NCBI RefSeq assembly: GCF_014297445.1
Contig: NZ_JACORU010000011.1
Coordinates: 150,511-214,510, forward strand
Direction of reading: 5' to 3'
Length of the DNA: 64,000 nt
Source: Ramlibacter albus
Lineage (GTDB): Bacteria; Pseudomonadota; Gammaproteobacteria; Burkholderiales; Burkholderiaceae_C
The position numbers and the translations under genes are program-made. The notes under the pieces are model-generated. The model made no database searches. It was not told the origin of the DNA and worked only from the letters and a program-made list of their open reading frames with translations. Below are positions 51,449-60,436 of this stretch, piece by piece. Position 1 is the stretch's first letter, and each line of letters begins with the position of its first letter.

Positions 51449-52930
51449 ATGAAGCTATTCGCTCGAAGAGCCAAGGACGCTGGCGCGCCGGTCGCCGCGA
51501 GCGCCGAGCGGCGCCATCGCGTACCTCGCGTCGTGTGGGGCGCTACCTGGGTTCCCGTCGAGCCGACGGTCAGCAGCCCGTTGTTGAAGGTCGCCCGCGC
51601 TGAAGCGCGCAAGCGCGGCGCATCCGTGATCGCCGTTGCCTCCAATGGCCAGGACGCGGCCGTCGGCATGCCGGCGAAGGGCAAGGGCAGCCGAACCACT
51701 GGCCCGAGCGGGAAGGGGAACGGCTTCTTGGCAGCGCAGCTGCTCTCGACTGTTCGACTCGCCAAGGAAGTGTCGCTGCTTGGCGAGGATTCCGGGCCGC
51801 AGAACAACCCCTGGCACGGCACGGAACACGTCGCCTATCTCGGCGCGCTGGACGACGCGACATATGTTTTCGTCGCCACCGTGCACGGCGTGCCCTTGTT
51901 GGATATCTGTGGTGATGTCGAAACGATCTCGAAGGGCATCCAGGAATTCCGGGAGCACTTGGTCAGTGGTGCTGCGCTGCTGATCCAGGACAGCCGCCCT
52001 GTCGCGAAGGCGTTTTCCGCTCTTCCATCGGAGTTTCCGGCAATCGCAACGCCCGTGCATGGCCTGCCGTTCGCGGCTGGCGCTCTCGATGCTGCGGGCG
52101 GACTCCAGCCGCTTGGCATGCACCCCGTCGTCAAGGGCGCGATCGCGACAGCGGCCGTGGCCGGAGTCGGTGTTGGCCTTATGTGGGCCTATGACGCCTA
52201 CGTGGGCCACGCATTGTCGGTGGAGCAGCTCACCCGAAAAGAGCAGCAGGCGAAGGTTCTTCGGCAGAAGTACCTGGCAGCGCAGCAAGACGTGCTCGCC
52301 AAGGAAAGCAGCGTCGTCGCCAGCGCGGCCGCAGAACCCGTGTGGGCATTTATCGCCAAGACGCGACTGTCCCGTGCGGGATTCAACCTCACAAAGGTCG
52401 TGTGCACCGGCAATACGTGCGATCTGCAGTATCGCCGTGACACCAAAGTGCCGACGTTCACCGACTTCGTCCGAACACACGGGCAGGGCGAGCTGCCACG
52501 CTTCGACATCGCGCAACTGGATGACGCAGTGACTGGACTCGAGGTTCCCGAGTACGACAAGATGCCGAAAGTCGACCTCGCGAACATCAAGTTCGACCCC
52601 GAGCTGCTTCTGAAGCTCGGTACCACTGCGCAGAAGGTGCTGCTCGCTGGCGTGAAGCTGGGCTTCACCACGCCCGCCGACATGGTTGCGATGACCGACG
52701 AATTCAAGACGATGCGGCCCGTCGAACTCGCGGCCAGCCGTCGCCTGTATGGGACGTGGACTCTCGAAGGGCCCACGGACACCTTCACGGCTGCGCTCAA
52801 GCGCCTACCCCCCACCGCAACGCTGAGCATGGTGGAAGTCCGCCTCTCCAGAAGCGAGAAGGACGGCCCAGATCTTGTCGTGGCAAAGGGCCGCTATTTC
52901 CTGACACCTGTCGAAAGGGTATTGCAGTGA
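51449..52930 (+). CDS. pilO: PilO-type type IVb pilus protein
   Basis: A 493-residue protein, N-terminal actin-like or PilM-like region with the FVATVHGVPLLDICGD segment, one membrane helix (about 232-250), a coiled coil (LTRKEQQAKVLRQKYLAAQQ) and a periplasmic domain. This is the PilO2 layout. It links the ATPase platform to the periplasmic parts. Confidence 0.75.
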   Translation: MKLFARRAKDAGAPVAASAERRHRVPRVVWGATWVPVEPTVSSPLLKVARAEARKRGASVIAVASNGQDAAVGMPAKGKGSRTTGPSGKGNGFLAAQLLSTVRLAKEVSLLGEDSGPQNNPWHGTEHVAYLGALDDATYVFVATVHGVPLLDICGDVETISKGIQEFREHLVSGAALLIQDSRPVAKAFSALPSEFPAIATPVHGLPFAAGALDAAGGLQPLGMHPVVKGAIATAAVAGVGVGLMWAYDAYVGHALSVEQLTRKEQQAKVLRQKYLAAQQDVLAKESSVVASAAAEPVWAFIAKTRLSRAGFNLTKVVCTGNTCDLQYRRDTKVPTFTDFVRTHGQGELPRFDIAQLDDAVTGLEVPEYDKMPKVDLANIKFDPELLLKLGTTAQKVLLAGVKLGFTTPADMVAMTDEFKTMRPVELAASRRLYGTWTLEGPTDTFTAALKRLPPTATLSMVEVRLSRSEKDGPDLVVAKGRYFLTPVERVLQ

Positions 52931-54789
52931 CCTTCTTCAAGCGCGCATTTCAGGATCAGTCGGCACCACAGGTCGCTGAGCGCGCTCCGGCGCTTCGCGT
53001 CGCATCGCGGCCGTCGCCGCGGGGCCCCGAGGCGGCCAACGCGGACGCATCCCAGTCAGGGCGGCATTCGCGAGACATCATCGACGAGATCCGCGAGCGC
53101 GCTCAAGGAAGTGGCGCCTTGCTGGTCGAGTCGCGCAGCCGACTTGGCGCTGGCTGGGAGCTGTCGCCCATGCCGGACGTGAGCACCAAGAGCTGGCTGC
53201 AACAGGCCGTTCTGCTCGAGCGCCGTGCAGAGCGGGGGACGCAGCACCTGATGCTGATTCGCCAAGACCGGTACATGACATCGGCCGGTGTCGGATTCCG
53301 GCGAGAGGCGAAGGAGAAGTTGCGGCTGGACTGCTACTTCTGCATGGCAACGGCCGCGGTTGTCTCCGAGCTGCTTGAGCGGCCCGTAGCGCAGGCGAAC
53401 CAGGTCGCCCAGCAATCGAACGTGAGCAATCCCGAGCAACGGGGCTACGAGATCATCCTGCGCGCGATCGCCCTGGACGCCTCGGACATTCACATTGAAG
53501 TGGTGAAGGACGGCCGATTCGCGCCTCGATACCGGCTGCGCATGCGTGTCAACGGCAAGGTGCGAACGTGCGAGGAAGCGACCGACGCGGCTGGCGTTGC
53601 AGGGATCGAGAGCGTGATCACCGCGCTCTTCCAGAACCCGAAGATCGCCCATGAGTCCGAAAAGTCGCACTCGACGTTCAACCCCTTGGCTCGGTGCTAC
53701 GCGAGCCTGAAGCCGCCGGTCAAGAAGGCCGAACTTCGGTTTGAATGCAACCCCACGGTCGATGGCTACAAGGTCGTGATGCGGCTGCTGTCCTACGACG
53801 GCAAGACGGCGGCGGGCAGCAGTCTGCACGCACTCGGTCTCAGCGAGCAGATGGAGCGACAGCTTCTCCGCGCGACGTTCGCCCCGTCGGGGTTGGTGCT
53901 GGTCGTGGGCGCTACGGGGTCGGGCAAGACGACGACGATTGCCACCGCGTTGGAAGCCGACCGCGGCTCCAACGAGAAGATCCGCGTGGGGATGGAGATT
54001 CCACCCGAAATTGGGATCAGCGAACTCGCGCAATACAAGGTCAACCTCGACACGTTGCCCCAAGTCGCCGTGGGCGTCGCGCGGTCGGACCCGGATGTGA
54101 TCTATGCGGGCGAGATCAACAACCATGCCACAGCGTTGATGGCACAGGACTACGCGTTGACCGGCCACCTGACCCTGGCCACATTTCACGCGAACTCCGC
54201 GGCCGCGGCGCTCATGCGGCTCATGGGCGATGCGATCCAGATGGATCCTGCGATTCTCGGCATGGAGCGCTTTCTTCGCGCCGTCCTCTACCAGAGCCTG
54301 GTGCCGCTGCTCTGTCCGGACTGCAAACAGCCCGCAGCGGATCACCTCGAGGACGAGCAGCTGGATCTGCTCACCGGAAAGTTCGGCCTGAGCGTCGACG
54401 GCATGTACGTCAGGTATCGCCACACCGGCGACGGCGACCGATGTGACCGCTGCGCCGGCACCGGTGAGATCGGCCGCACGGCGATCGCTGAGCTGGTGGT
54501 GCCGGACCGCAAGTTCCTCGACTTCATCATGGACAGAAACGTCAACGCGGCGATGGACCACTTTCGCAGCCAGCGAGACACCGGCTTCGACTCGCCTGAC
54601 ACGCGGGGCAAGACCTTCGTGGAGCATGCGCTCTCCAAGGCAGCTGCAGGTGAAGTCTGCATCCTTGAAGTGTTCGACAACGTCGAAGACCTCTTCACCT
54701 ATGAGATCCGGCCGACCGTTCGCCGGGATGTGCGCGAAGTAGTGCCTGGGGCAGTCGCGCATCGGACTGCGGCGGAGGCCTCTCGATGA
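52927..54789 (+). CDS. pilQ: PilQ-type pilus assembly ATPase (GspE family)
   Basis: A 620-residue protein from GTG 52927. N-terminal domain, then Walker A GATGSGKTTT, Asp and Walker B region PDVIYAGEIN, His box TLATFHANSA, and a four-cysteine zinc site CPDC / CDRC. It drives extension of the type IVb pilus. Confidence 0.9.
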   Translation: MTFFKRAFQDQSAPQVAERAPALRVASRPSPRGPEAANADASQSGRHSRDIIDEIRERAQGSGALLVESRSRLGAGWELSPMPDVSTKSWLQQAVLLERRAERGTQHLMLIRQDRYMTSAGVGFRREAKEKLRLDCYFCMATAAVVSELLERPVAQANQVAQQSNVSNPEQRGYEIILRAIALDASDIHIEVVKDGRFAPRYRLRMRVNGKVRTCEEATDAAGVAGIESVITALFQNPKIAHESEKSHSTFNPLARCYASLKPPVKKAELRFECNPTVDGYKVVMRLLSYDGKTAAGSSLHALGLSEQMERQLLRATFAPSGLVLVVGATGSGKTTTIATALEADRGSNEKIRVGMEIPPEIGISELAQYKVNLDTLPQVAVGVARSDPDVIYAGEINNHATALMAQDYALTGHLTLATFHANSAAAALMRLMGDAIQMDPAILGMERFLRAVLYQSLVPLLCPDCKQPAADHLEDEQLDLLTGKFGLSVDGMYVRYRHTGDGDRCDRCAGTGEIGRTAIAELVVPDRKFLDFIMDRNVNAAMDHFRSQRDTGFDSPDTRGKTFVEHALSKAAAGEVCILEVFDNVEDLFTYEIRPTVRRDVREVVPGAVAHRTAAEASR

Positions 54790-55889
54790 GCGCTGCACAA
54801 CTCGCTACCCGAGGGCAATCCCTGACGGAGCGCTTGGACGCATTCGAGCGCAGACGTGCCTTCAGCCAGCAACGCGTCGCGTTCTTGACCGACCTCGGCG
54901 AAATGATGCAGGAAGGGAAGGGCTCGATCAACCAGGTGCTCAACGCATCGGCGCGACGGACGCCGAATGCGGCGCTCTCCGCCGCATTCCGCGACGTGCG
55001 TGATCGGGTGAATGGCGGGATGCTGCTGCACCTCGCGCTTCAGCCCTATTTCCGGCCCATGGAAAACATGCTGATCGAGGCCGTCAGCGTGAACTCGAAG
55101 ACGGATGCGGAGCGCGGGGAAGGCTTTGTCACCGCAGCCCGGATGATCGAGAACCTTGGCAGCACCGGTGCGGGAGTCGCACGGGTCCTCGTCGACCTGG
55201 TCATGACGCTCCTGTCGGTCGGCTTCATGTGGCTGGGCGTGGCCCACTTCGCCGCCGAGCAGTTTGCTCAGATTGCACCGCGGAGATACTGGCCCGAGCT
55301 CTCTCGCATCGTGATCGGCATCGGCGACTCGTTGGTCGACGTCTGGCCCGTCACTCTCGGCGTCATCGTCGTGGCTGTCGTCGCAATCGCATGGGCGCTT
55401 CCCAACTGGGTTGGGACTCGACGCCGTTGGGCGGACCAACGTCTCCCGGGTTTCCGGCTGTATCGGCTCGTTCGCTCGACGCCAATCATGATGGCGCTGG
55501 GAACCTTCCTAGCCGCGCGGATCGGCTTCGACCGGGCGATCAAGAACCTGCTCCAGCGCGCCAACCGATGGGAGGCGATGTACCTGGAGGAAATGCTGGC
55601 GAACTTCCAAGCGCGACATGAGCGCGGCGTCGACATCGTCGATGTAGGGATGTTCGACTGGCAGGCCATGGTCCGAGTCGAAGTGCGCTCGATGGGCGTC
55701 GACATCGACGAGGCGCTGCGGTACGTCGCGGTCGAGGCAGGACCGCGGCTGGCCGCGCTCATCAACACCCGAACAAAGCAGGCGAGCGCCGGCATCAAGG
55801 GCGTCCAACGCGTCCTGCTGCTGTTGGTCGCGGCTGCGATCGGATTCGTCTATCTCGCGGTCGTGCAGAACGCCGGTCGCAGCTTCTAA
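54786..55889 (+). CDS. pilR: PilR-type inner-membrane platform protein (GspF family)
   Basis: A 367-residue protein with three membrane segments (LLSVGFMWLGVAHFA, TLGVIVVAVVAIAWALPNWV, VLLLLVAAAIGFVYLAVV) and two helical GspF-type bundles. ATGA overlap with pilQ. Confidence 0.88.
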   Translation: MSAAQLATRGQSLTERLDAFERRRAFSQQRVAFLTDLGEMMQEGKGSINQVLNASARRTPNAALSAAFRDVRDRVNGGMLLHLALQPYFRPMENMLIEAVSVNSKTDAERGEGFVTAARMIENLGSTGAGVARVLVDLVMTLLSVGFMWLGVAHFAAEQFAQIAPRRYWPELSRIVIGIGDSLVDVWPVTLGVIVVAVVAIAWALPNWVGTRRRWADQRLPGFRLYRLVRSTPIMMALGTFLAARIGFDRAIKNLLQRANRWEAMYLEEMLANFQARHERGVDIVDVGMFDWQAMVRVEVRSMGVDIDEALRYVAVEAGPRLAALINTRTKQASAGIKGVQRVLLLLVAAAIGFVYLAVVQNAGRSF

Positions 55890-55921
55890 CCCTTTTCCCC
55901 ACCAACCACCAAGAGGTTCAC

Positions 55922-56512
55922 ATGCTTCGCTCCCAAACTCTCAAGCGCATCCCCCGCCGCCAGCGCGGCTTCACCCTCATCGAGCTGATTGTCGTCATCG
56001 CGATCGCGGCCGTTCTTGTCGTCGGCCTCGCGCTGTTCGGCGTCGGCATGTACAACAAGCAGAAGGGCGTCGAAGAGGGCAAGCGCGTCACCGCCGTCGT
56101 CAACTGCGGCGTGGACTACGCCCGAAGTATCGCGAGCCTCACGTCCGTGACACTGCCGGTCCTCGTGAACAGCGGATGCTTCGGCAACATGCCCGGCATC
56201 ACCAACCGCGGCACCAATACCGCCAGCGCCACGTCTCCGCTCACCGGTGACACGTACACCGTCTCTGCGGTCAACCTGGTCGGGACGAACGACGGCCTCA
56301 CGATGACCGGCACCACCCAGGCGAAGCATTGCACCGGCGTCGTCGAAGGGGCGGTCAGCTCTGGCGCTATCCGCGTGAACGTGACTCCCAGCGGGGGCTC
56401 GGCGGTTACCGTCAAGCCGCTGACCGGTGAATTGGATGTTGCGGCACTCGGCCTCTCGACGGCCTGCAACGGCGCCGAGCCGATCGCTGTCCAGATCGCA
56501 GTCGCGAAGTAA
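55922..56512 (+). CDS. pilS: Type IVb major prepilin PilS
   Basis: A 196-residue protein with prepilin site QRG-FTLIELIVVIAIA and a 15-residue leader, cut after Gly17. Cys pairs (C62, C87, and CTGV, TACNG later) would form the pilin disulfide loop. It makes the shaft. AAGAGGTTCAC precedes the ATG. Confidence 0.88.
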   Translation: MLRSQTLKRIPRRQRGFTLIELIVVIAIAAVLVVGLALFGVGMYNKQKGVEEGKRVTAVVNCGVDYARSIASLTSVTLPVLVNSGCFGNMPGITNRGTNTASATSPLTGDTYTVSAVNLVGTNDGLTMTGTTQAKHCTGVVEGAVSSGAIRVNVTPSGGSAVTVKPLTGELDVAALGLSTACNGAEPIAVQIAVAK

Positions 56513-56516
56513 GACC

Positions 56517-57761
56517 ATGGCAGGCATTGCTGACAAGCTCGACGCCGCGCTCGCCCTGCTGCGAGGTGGCATGGTGTTCAACGTGCTCGCTCGTGAAGGG
56601 CGCCAGATCGAGGTCGAAACCGTCATCGGCGGCGAGGTCAAGATCATGAGCGTTCGCGAGTTCTCGGAAGCAGTGCACATCGAGGCGGTCGAGCTGTCCA
56701 TGCCTGCCGAAGACCTGGATGTGCAGCGTCGTGAGCAAGTTGAGACGCTGGATCAGAAACTGACTCGCGCGGACATGGCGCAATTCGCAGCCATGGTCGA
56801 CCCGCGTTGGAAGGACCGCATTCGCGAGGGGGGCATCGACGGCGAGGTCCCTGAAGTAAGGGCCGCCGGCAACGGCGTGTCCATGCGCGCCAACGTCTAC
56901 CTGTTCGGCGGTCGCGGTGACCTCGATCCCAACATCGAGCGCGCGGATGATCTGCCAGGACTCATAGGTGCCACGATCCGGGTCGTGTTGCCGGATGCGA
57001 TTCCGCTCAAGGACCTCGGGCTCGCCAACGAGGTCGTAGCGATGGCCGACGAAACCCAGGGCCTCATCCTGATCGTTGGTCCGGCCGGCGCCGGCAAGTC
57101 AACCACTGCCGTGTCGTACATCGACCACCTCAACACGAATCGCGACGGGCACATTGTGACCGCAGAGGATCCTATCGAGTTCATCTTCCGCGAGAAGCGT
57201 GGCCGCGTCAGTCAACGTGAAGTTGGGTCGAATGCTGAATCGGTCGAGAGGGTGCTTCAGGATGCCATGCGGAACTTCGCGATGGCCGCATTCGTTGGCG
57301 AACTGCGCACGGCCGCGGACAAGCGTGCGGCGTTCGAGGCCGCGCAGCGCGGGTTGCTCGTCGTGGCCACCGGCTTTGCGAACAACGCCGTCGATGCGAT
57401 CCGATCGTTGGTGAACGACCTTCCCGGGCGGCCGGAAGCTGTAGCTGCGTCGGTCGCTCGAACGCTGCTGGGTGTTACCTACCAGGTGAAGGCTCCCAGT
57501 CTCATGGACGGGCAATGGGTGTTCGTCCACGAGTCGGTCGCTGTGCGGCATCGTGGGGACATCCAGGAACTCATAGAGAGGTCGGAGTGGGACGCGCTAC
57601 AGAAGCGCCTCACGGAAGGGGGCGCGAGCGGCGGTGTCCGCTCGCTCAATGAAGCCCTCATCCCCATCATCAAGGACAAGCGCCTCGACCAGCAGGCCGC
57701 CACGCGCTGTGCCTACGACCGCGCAGATCTCGCGCGAAAGCTCCGGGAGGTCTCTCTGTGA
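56517..57761 (+). CDS. PilT/PilU-like ATPase
   Basis: A 414-residue protein. Walker A VGPAGAGKSTT (about 188-198), TAEDPIEFI, VSQREVG, Walker B region AFVGELR, all in PilT order. The usual TLHTNSA segment reads ATGFANNAV. The first 130 residues are specific to this protein. PilT-type ATPases retract pili. R64-type thin-pilus operons do not usually have one between pilS and pilV. Confidence 0.8.
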   Translation: MAGIADKLDAALALLRGGMVFNVLAREGRQIEVETVIGGEVKIMSVREFSEAVHIEAVELSMPAEDLDVQRREQVETLDQKLTRADMAQFAAMVDPRWKDRIREGGIDGEVPEVRAAGNGVSMRANVYLFGGRGDLDPNIERADDLPGLIGATIRVVLPDAIPLKDLGLANEVVAMADETQGLILIVGPAGAGKSTTAVSYIDHLNTNRDGHIVTAEDPIEFIFREKRGRVSQREVGSNAESVERVLQDAMRNFAMAAFVGELRTAADKRAAFEAAQRGLLVVATGFANNAVDAIRSLVNDLPGRPEAVAASVARTLLGVTYQVKAPSLMDGQWVFVHESVAVRHRGDIQELIERSEWDALQKRLTEGGASGGVRSLNEALIPIIKDKRLDQQAATRCAYDRADLARKLREVSL

Positions 57762-57780
57762 CCACGAACAGCGAGGAGAA

Positions 57781-59349
57781 ATGATGTCGTCCATGCGTCG
57801 AGCCGCGAAGACGCGGCGTGGCAACTCTGGATTCACGCTGATCGAAGTGATCATTTCCATCACGGTCTTGTCGGTCCTGATGGTGGGCATCTGGCACGGC
57901 GTCCAGCTCTATCGCGATTATCTGAAGGGAAAGGCGATCGCGACGGGCTTCAAACCGTACTACCAGGCTGCGATCGACTACACGCACAAGTACCGCGTGC
58001 CACTTACCACGACTGGGACAGTTACCGGTGTCGCCGATCCCTTGCGCCCGACGGTTGCGGAGCTGAAGGCGCTAAACATCCTTGGCGTGGCGTACACCGG
58101 TAGCGTTCCTGAAGCGACGGGTACCCCCACCTTCGAGCTCACCATGATTCCGGCGGGTTGCTCAGGTGCGGCCTGCGACATCGGCATGGCTACGAACTAT
58201 CCGGGGCCTGTCATGTCCGCCAACTATCCGGCCTACCGTGCGTTGAACTTCGCGGCGCGGGAGTTTGGGAACGACGCGGGTTACAGCACGAACGCTACAC
58301 CCGGAACGATCTCGAGCATGAACTGGAGTCGTGCCAATCCGCTTGGCTCCGTAGAGGGTGTGTTCGGAACCTACATCACGTACAGCGCGAGTGGCATGGC
58401 TCAGTACCTTGTCGTGAGCGATACGCGCGATCCGAACTTCATCAACAACGTGACCGTCGGCGGGTCGGTTTTCGTGACGAACACTGTGGGCTCGGGAACG
58501 GGCACTGGCTCGAGCGGTACCTGCCAGCTCGCGCAGTTGATGAATTCGGGCGGCGCCGGGCAAATCGTTGCCCGCGCTTCCGATTGCGTCGCTCGCATCT
58601 TCGCAGATGGTGCGACGGGCAACATAGAGACGCGCAGTTCGACCGGCTCTCCGCAGGTTCGCATTGGGGGTGACGGGTCGGTGACAAGCTACTCGTCTTC
58701 GGGCAGCACAAGCGCGGGCATTCGCTACACGGGAACCGTGAGCACGGTTTTCGCCGACAACCTCCAGAACAACACCAACACCGGCGGCATCACGGCAAGT
58801 GGTTCCGTGTACGGGACGACGGCAACATTCAGTGGGCTGACCACGATGAACTCGGGCGCGTCCGTGACGGGCACGGTGACCTTCGTCACGACGCAGATTG
58901 AGGGAACACCCTGCGGCGCTGCTGGCCAGTTCGCACGGCAGGCCGATGGGCAGCTTCTCGCCTGCATTTCGAACGTGTGGCGCATACAAGGTCTGACTCG
59001 AGCTGCCGAAGGCAGCAGCTGCACGGACGGTATTGCCCTGGACTCCACCACACCGACGAGCACGCTCTTTTGCCGCGGCGGTGTCTATGTGTCGCTCAAC
59101 TCCGCGCTGGGACGTCTCGCGTGGCTGGACAGCATGACAGTGGTAAATGGAAGCGTGGTCCCTTCACCGACATGCGGAACGGGTTCGACGCCTCTGATCA
59201 TGATCGTTCCGAGTCAGTTCCAGACGCCGGTCGCTGGCGGAGCTGTCCGTTACTCGTACACGGGTTCAGGACCGTGGACGGTTTCAATCACAGGTGCAGG
59301 CGGCGCTGAGGCAATCGCGTGGCGTGGTTGCCAGTACTCAGTACTTTGA
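57781..59349 (+). CDS. pilV: PilV-type minor pilin / tip adhesin
   Basis: A 522-residue protein with prepilin site NSG-FTLIEVIISITVL, a pilin-like N-terminal third and a long Gly/Ser/Thr-rich beta region with cysteines near the end (AEGSSCTDGI, TLFCRGG, WRGCQYSVL). PilV binds recipient-cell surface sugars in thin-pilus plasmids. RBS GAGGAG. No shufflon segments or alternative 3' ends follow. Confidence 0.85.
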   Translation: MMSSMRRAAKTRRGNSGFTLIEVIISITVLSVLMVGIWHGVQLYRDYLKGKAIATGFKPYYQAAIDYTHKYRVPLTTTGTVTGVADPLRPTVAELKALNILGVAYTGSVPEATGTPTFELTMIPAGCSGAACDIGMATNYPGPVMSANYPAYRALNFAAREFGNDAGYSTNATPGTISSMNWSRANPLGSVEGVFGTYITYSASGMAQYLVVSDTRDPNFINNVTVGGSVFVTNTVGSGTGTGSSGTCQLAQLMNSGGAGQIVARASDCVARIFADGATGNIETRSSTGSPQVRIGGDGSVTSYSSSGSTSAGIRYTGTVSTVFADNLQNNTNTGGITASGSVYGTTATFSGLTTMNSGASVTGTVTFVTTQIEGTPCGAAGQFARQADGQLLACISNVWRIQGLTRAAEGSSCTDGIALDSTTPTSTLFCRGGVYVSLNSALGRLAWLDSMTVVNGSVVPSPTCGTGSTPLIMIVPSQFQTPVAGGAVRYSYTGSGPWTVSITGAGGAEAIAWRGCQYSVL

Positions 59350-59360
59350 CGTTTGGACCT

Positions 59361-59388
59361 TTGAGCATCAGCAACACCGGGCTATACC
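59361..59388 (+). promoter_or_regulatory. Promoter for the proline-rich protein gene
   Basis: TTGAGC (59361-59366), 16 bases, TATACC (59383-59388), then TAGGAG ribosome site at about 59402 and ATG at 59417. Confidence 0.5.
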
Positions 59389-59416
59389 TTAGACCCTCGA
59401 ATAGGAGAAGTGCATC

Positions 59417-60280
59417 ATGAAGAAACGCTCCGGACAGCTCGCTGCGATCCCGCTGGGCATCGCTGCGATGTTCGCCGCGGTGCATGCGCAGGCGCAGATC
59501 GCGCGTGACGGCGCAGGCGGTCGGCTCTACGACATGCCTCTGGCCACCGAACTTTCCACCGACGCGAACTGCGTGAGCAGCATCACTGACGCGAAAGCTC
59601 TCGCTCAGAACGCCTGGCAAGGCTTGGGCGAAGGCCAACGCCAACCAGTGCGCGTCGTTGAGTGCCAGGCGCAAAACAACGTGTCTGCCGCCTGGGGCGG
59701 CCAAGTCCAATACACCAAGGCAGGCGACGTGATGAGCGTGCAGCCGAACGGGCAGGTGTACTACGAGGGACGTGTAGGCACCCTGCAGCAGAAAGCTGGC
59801 GGAGGCGGCGGATCACCGCCGCCGCCTCCTCCTTCCGCGCCGCCGCCCCCTGCGTCTCCTCCGACGTGGGAGCCGCCTGCTCCGCCTCCTCCGCCTGCAT
59901 CGCCTCCGATTTGGGAGCCGCCTGCTCCGGCCCCGACGCCGCCGGCAGAAGCACCGGCACCTACTCCGGTTTCGGGTGGGTGGCCGCCACCGCCGCCGCC
60001 GCCACCGCCACCGCCGCCACCGCCACCGCCACCGCCGCCACCGCCACCGCCACCGCCACCGCCACCGCCGCCCGCTCCGGCGCCAGTGACTGCATTCCCG
60101 TCGCCGCCGCCGCCTGCTCCTGCACCGATCGGATGCGTTTACACGAACAACTGCGGGGGCAGCGAGAACAACGCGGAAGAGTGGGGCACGAACTTCTGGA
60201 CCAGCCAGAATCCGTCGCCTCCCGCACCCGCGCCGGCGCCGGCGATCGTCTACTGGTGGCAGACGGGCGAGGTCCCCTGA
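59417..60280 (+). CDS. Exported proline-rich protein
   Basis: A 287-residue protein with signal peptide (KKRSGQLAAIPLGIAAMFAAVHAQAQ), a small globular region with two cysteines (about 50-110), a Gly5 link, and a proline-rich stalk with two PPxWEPP units and one run of 30 prolines (residues 190-219). The C-terminus is IGCVYTNNCGG and WTSQNPSP. It may span or cross the cell wall space as a rigid rod. Function unknown; follows pilV, so it may act with the pilus. The Pro run would need EF-P to be translated well. Confidence 0.7.
   Translation: MKKRSGQLAAIPLGIAAMFAAVHAQAQIARDGAGGRLYDMPLATELSTDANCVSSITDAKALAQNAWQGLGEGQRQPVRVVECQAQNNVSAAWGGQVQYTKAGDVMSVQPNGQVYYEGRVGTLQQKAGGGGGSPPPPPPSAPPPPASPPTWEPPAPPPPPASPPIWEPPAPAPTPPAEAPAPTPVSGGWPPPPPPPPPPPPPPPPPPPPPPPPPPPPPPAPAPVTAFPSPPPPAPAPIGCVYTNNCGGSENNAEEWGTNFWTSQNPSPPAPAPAPAIVYWWQTGEVP
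59984..60073 (+). repeat. CCG/CCA microsatellite coding for 30 prolines
   Basis: Thirty consecutive proline codons, mainly CCG and CCA in short alternation, inside the proline-rich gene. Slippage by whole codons keeps frame, so length variation of the stalk is possible. Confidence 0.9.
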
Positions 60281-60303
60281 ACGCCATTTCCCATTGAAAA
60301 AAG

Positions 60304-60328
60304 AAGGGGCCGCGCAAGCGGCCCCTTT
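60304..60328 (+). terminator. Rho-independent terminator after the proline-rich gene
   Basis: AAGGGGCCGC, loop GCAA, GCGGCCCCTTT. The loop and lower stem equal those of the terminator at 4037. Confidence 0.85.
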
Positions 60329-60436
60329 GCATTTGCGAGCTTCAGGCGGCAAGTCACCGTCTGAGGTGTGTTGGCAGGGGATTCAAGGGGCTGCAACCAC
60401 CCTCTAATCGACGCACCAGCCTGGAGCTCATCGAGC

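Noticed and set aside
59984..60073. CRISPR-like array
   Set aside because: The repeats are a contiguous proline-codon microsatellite without spacers.
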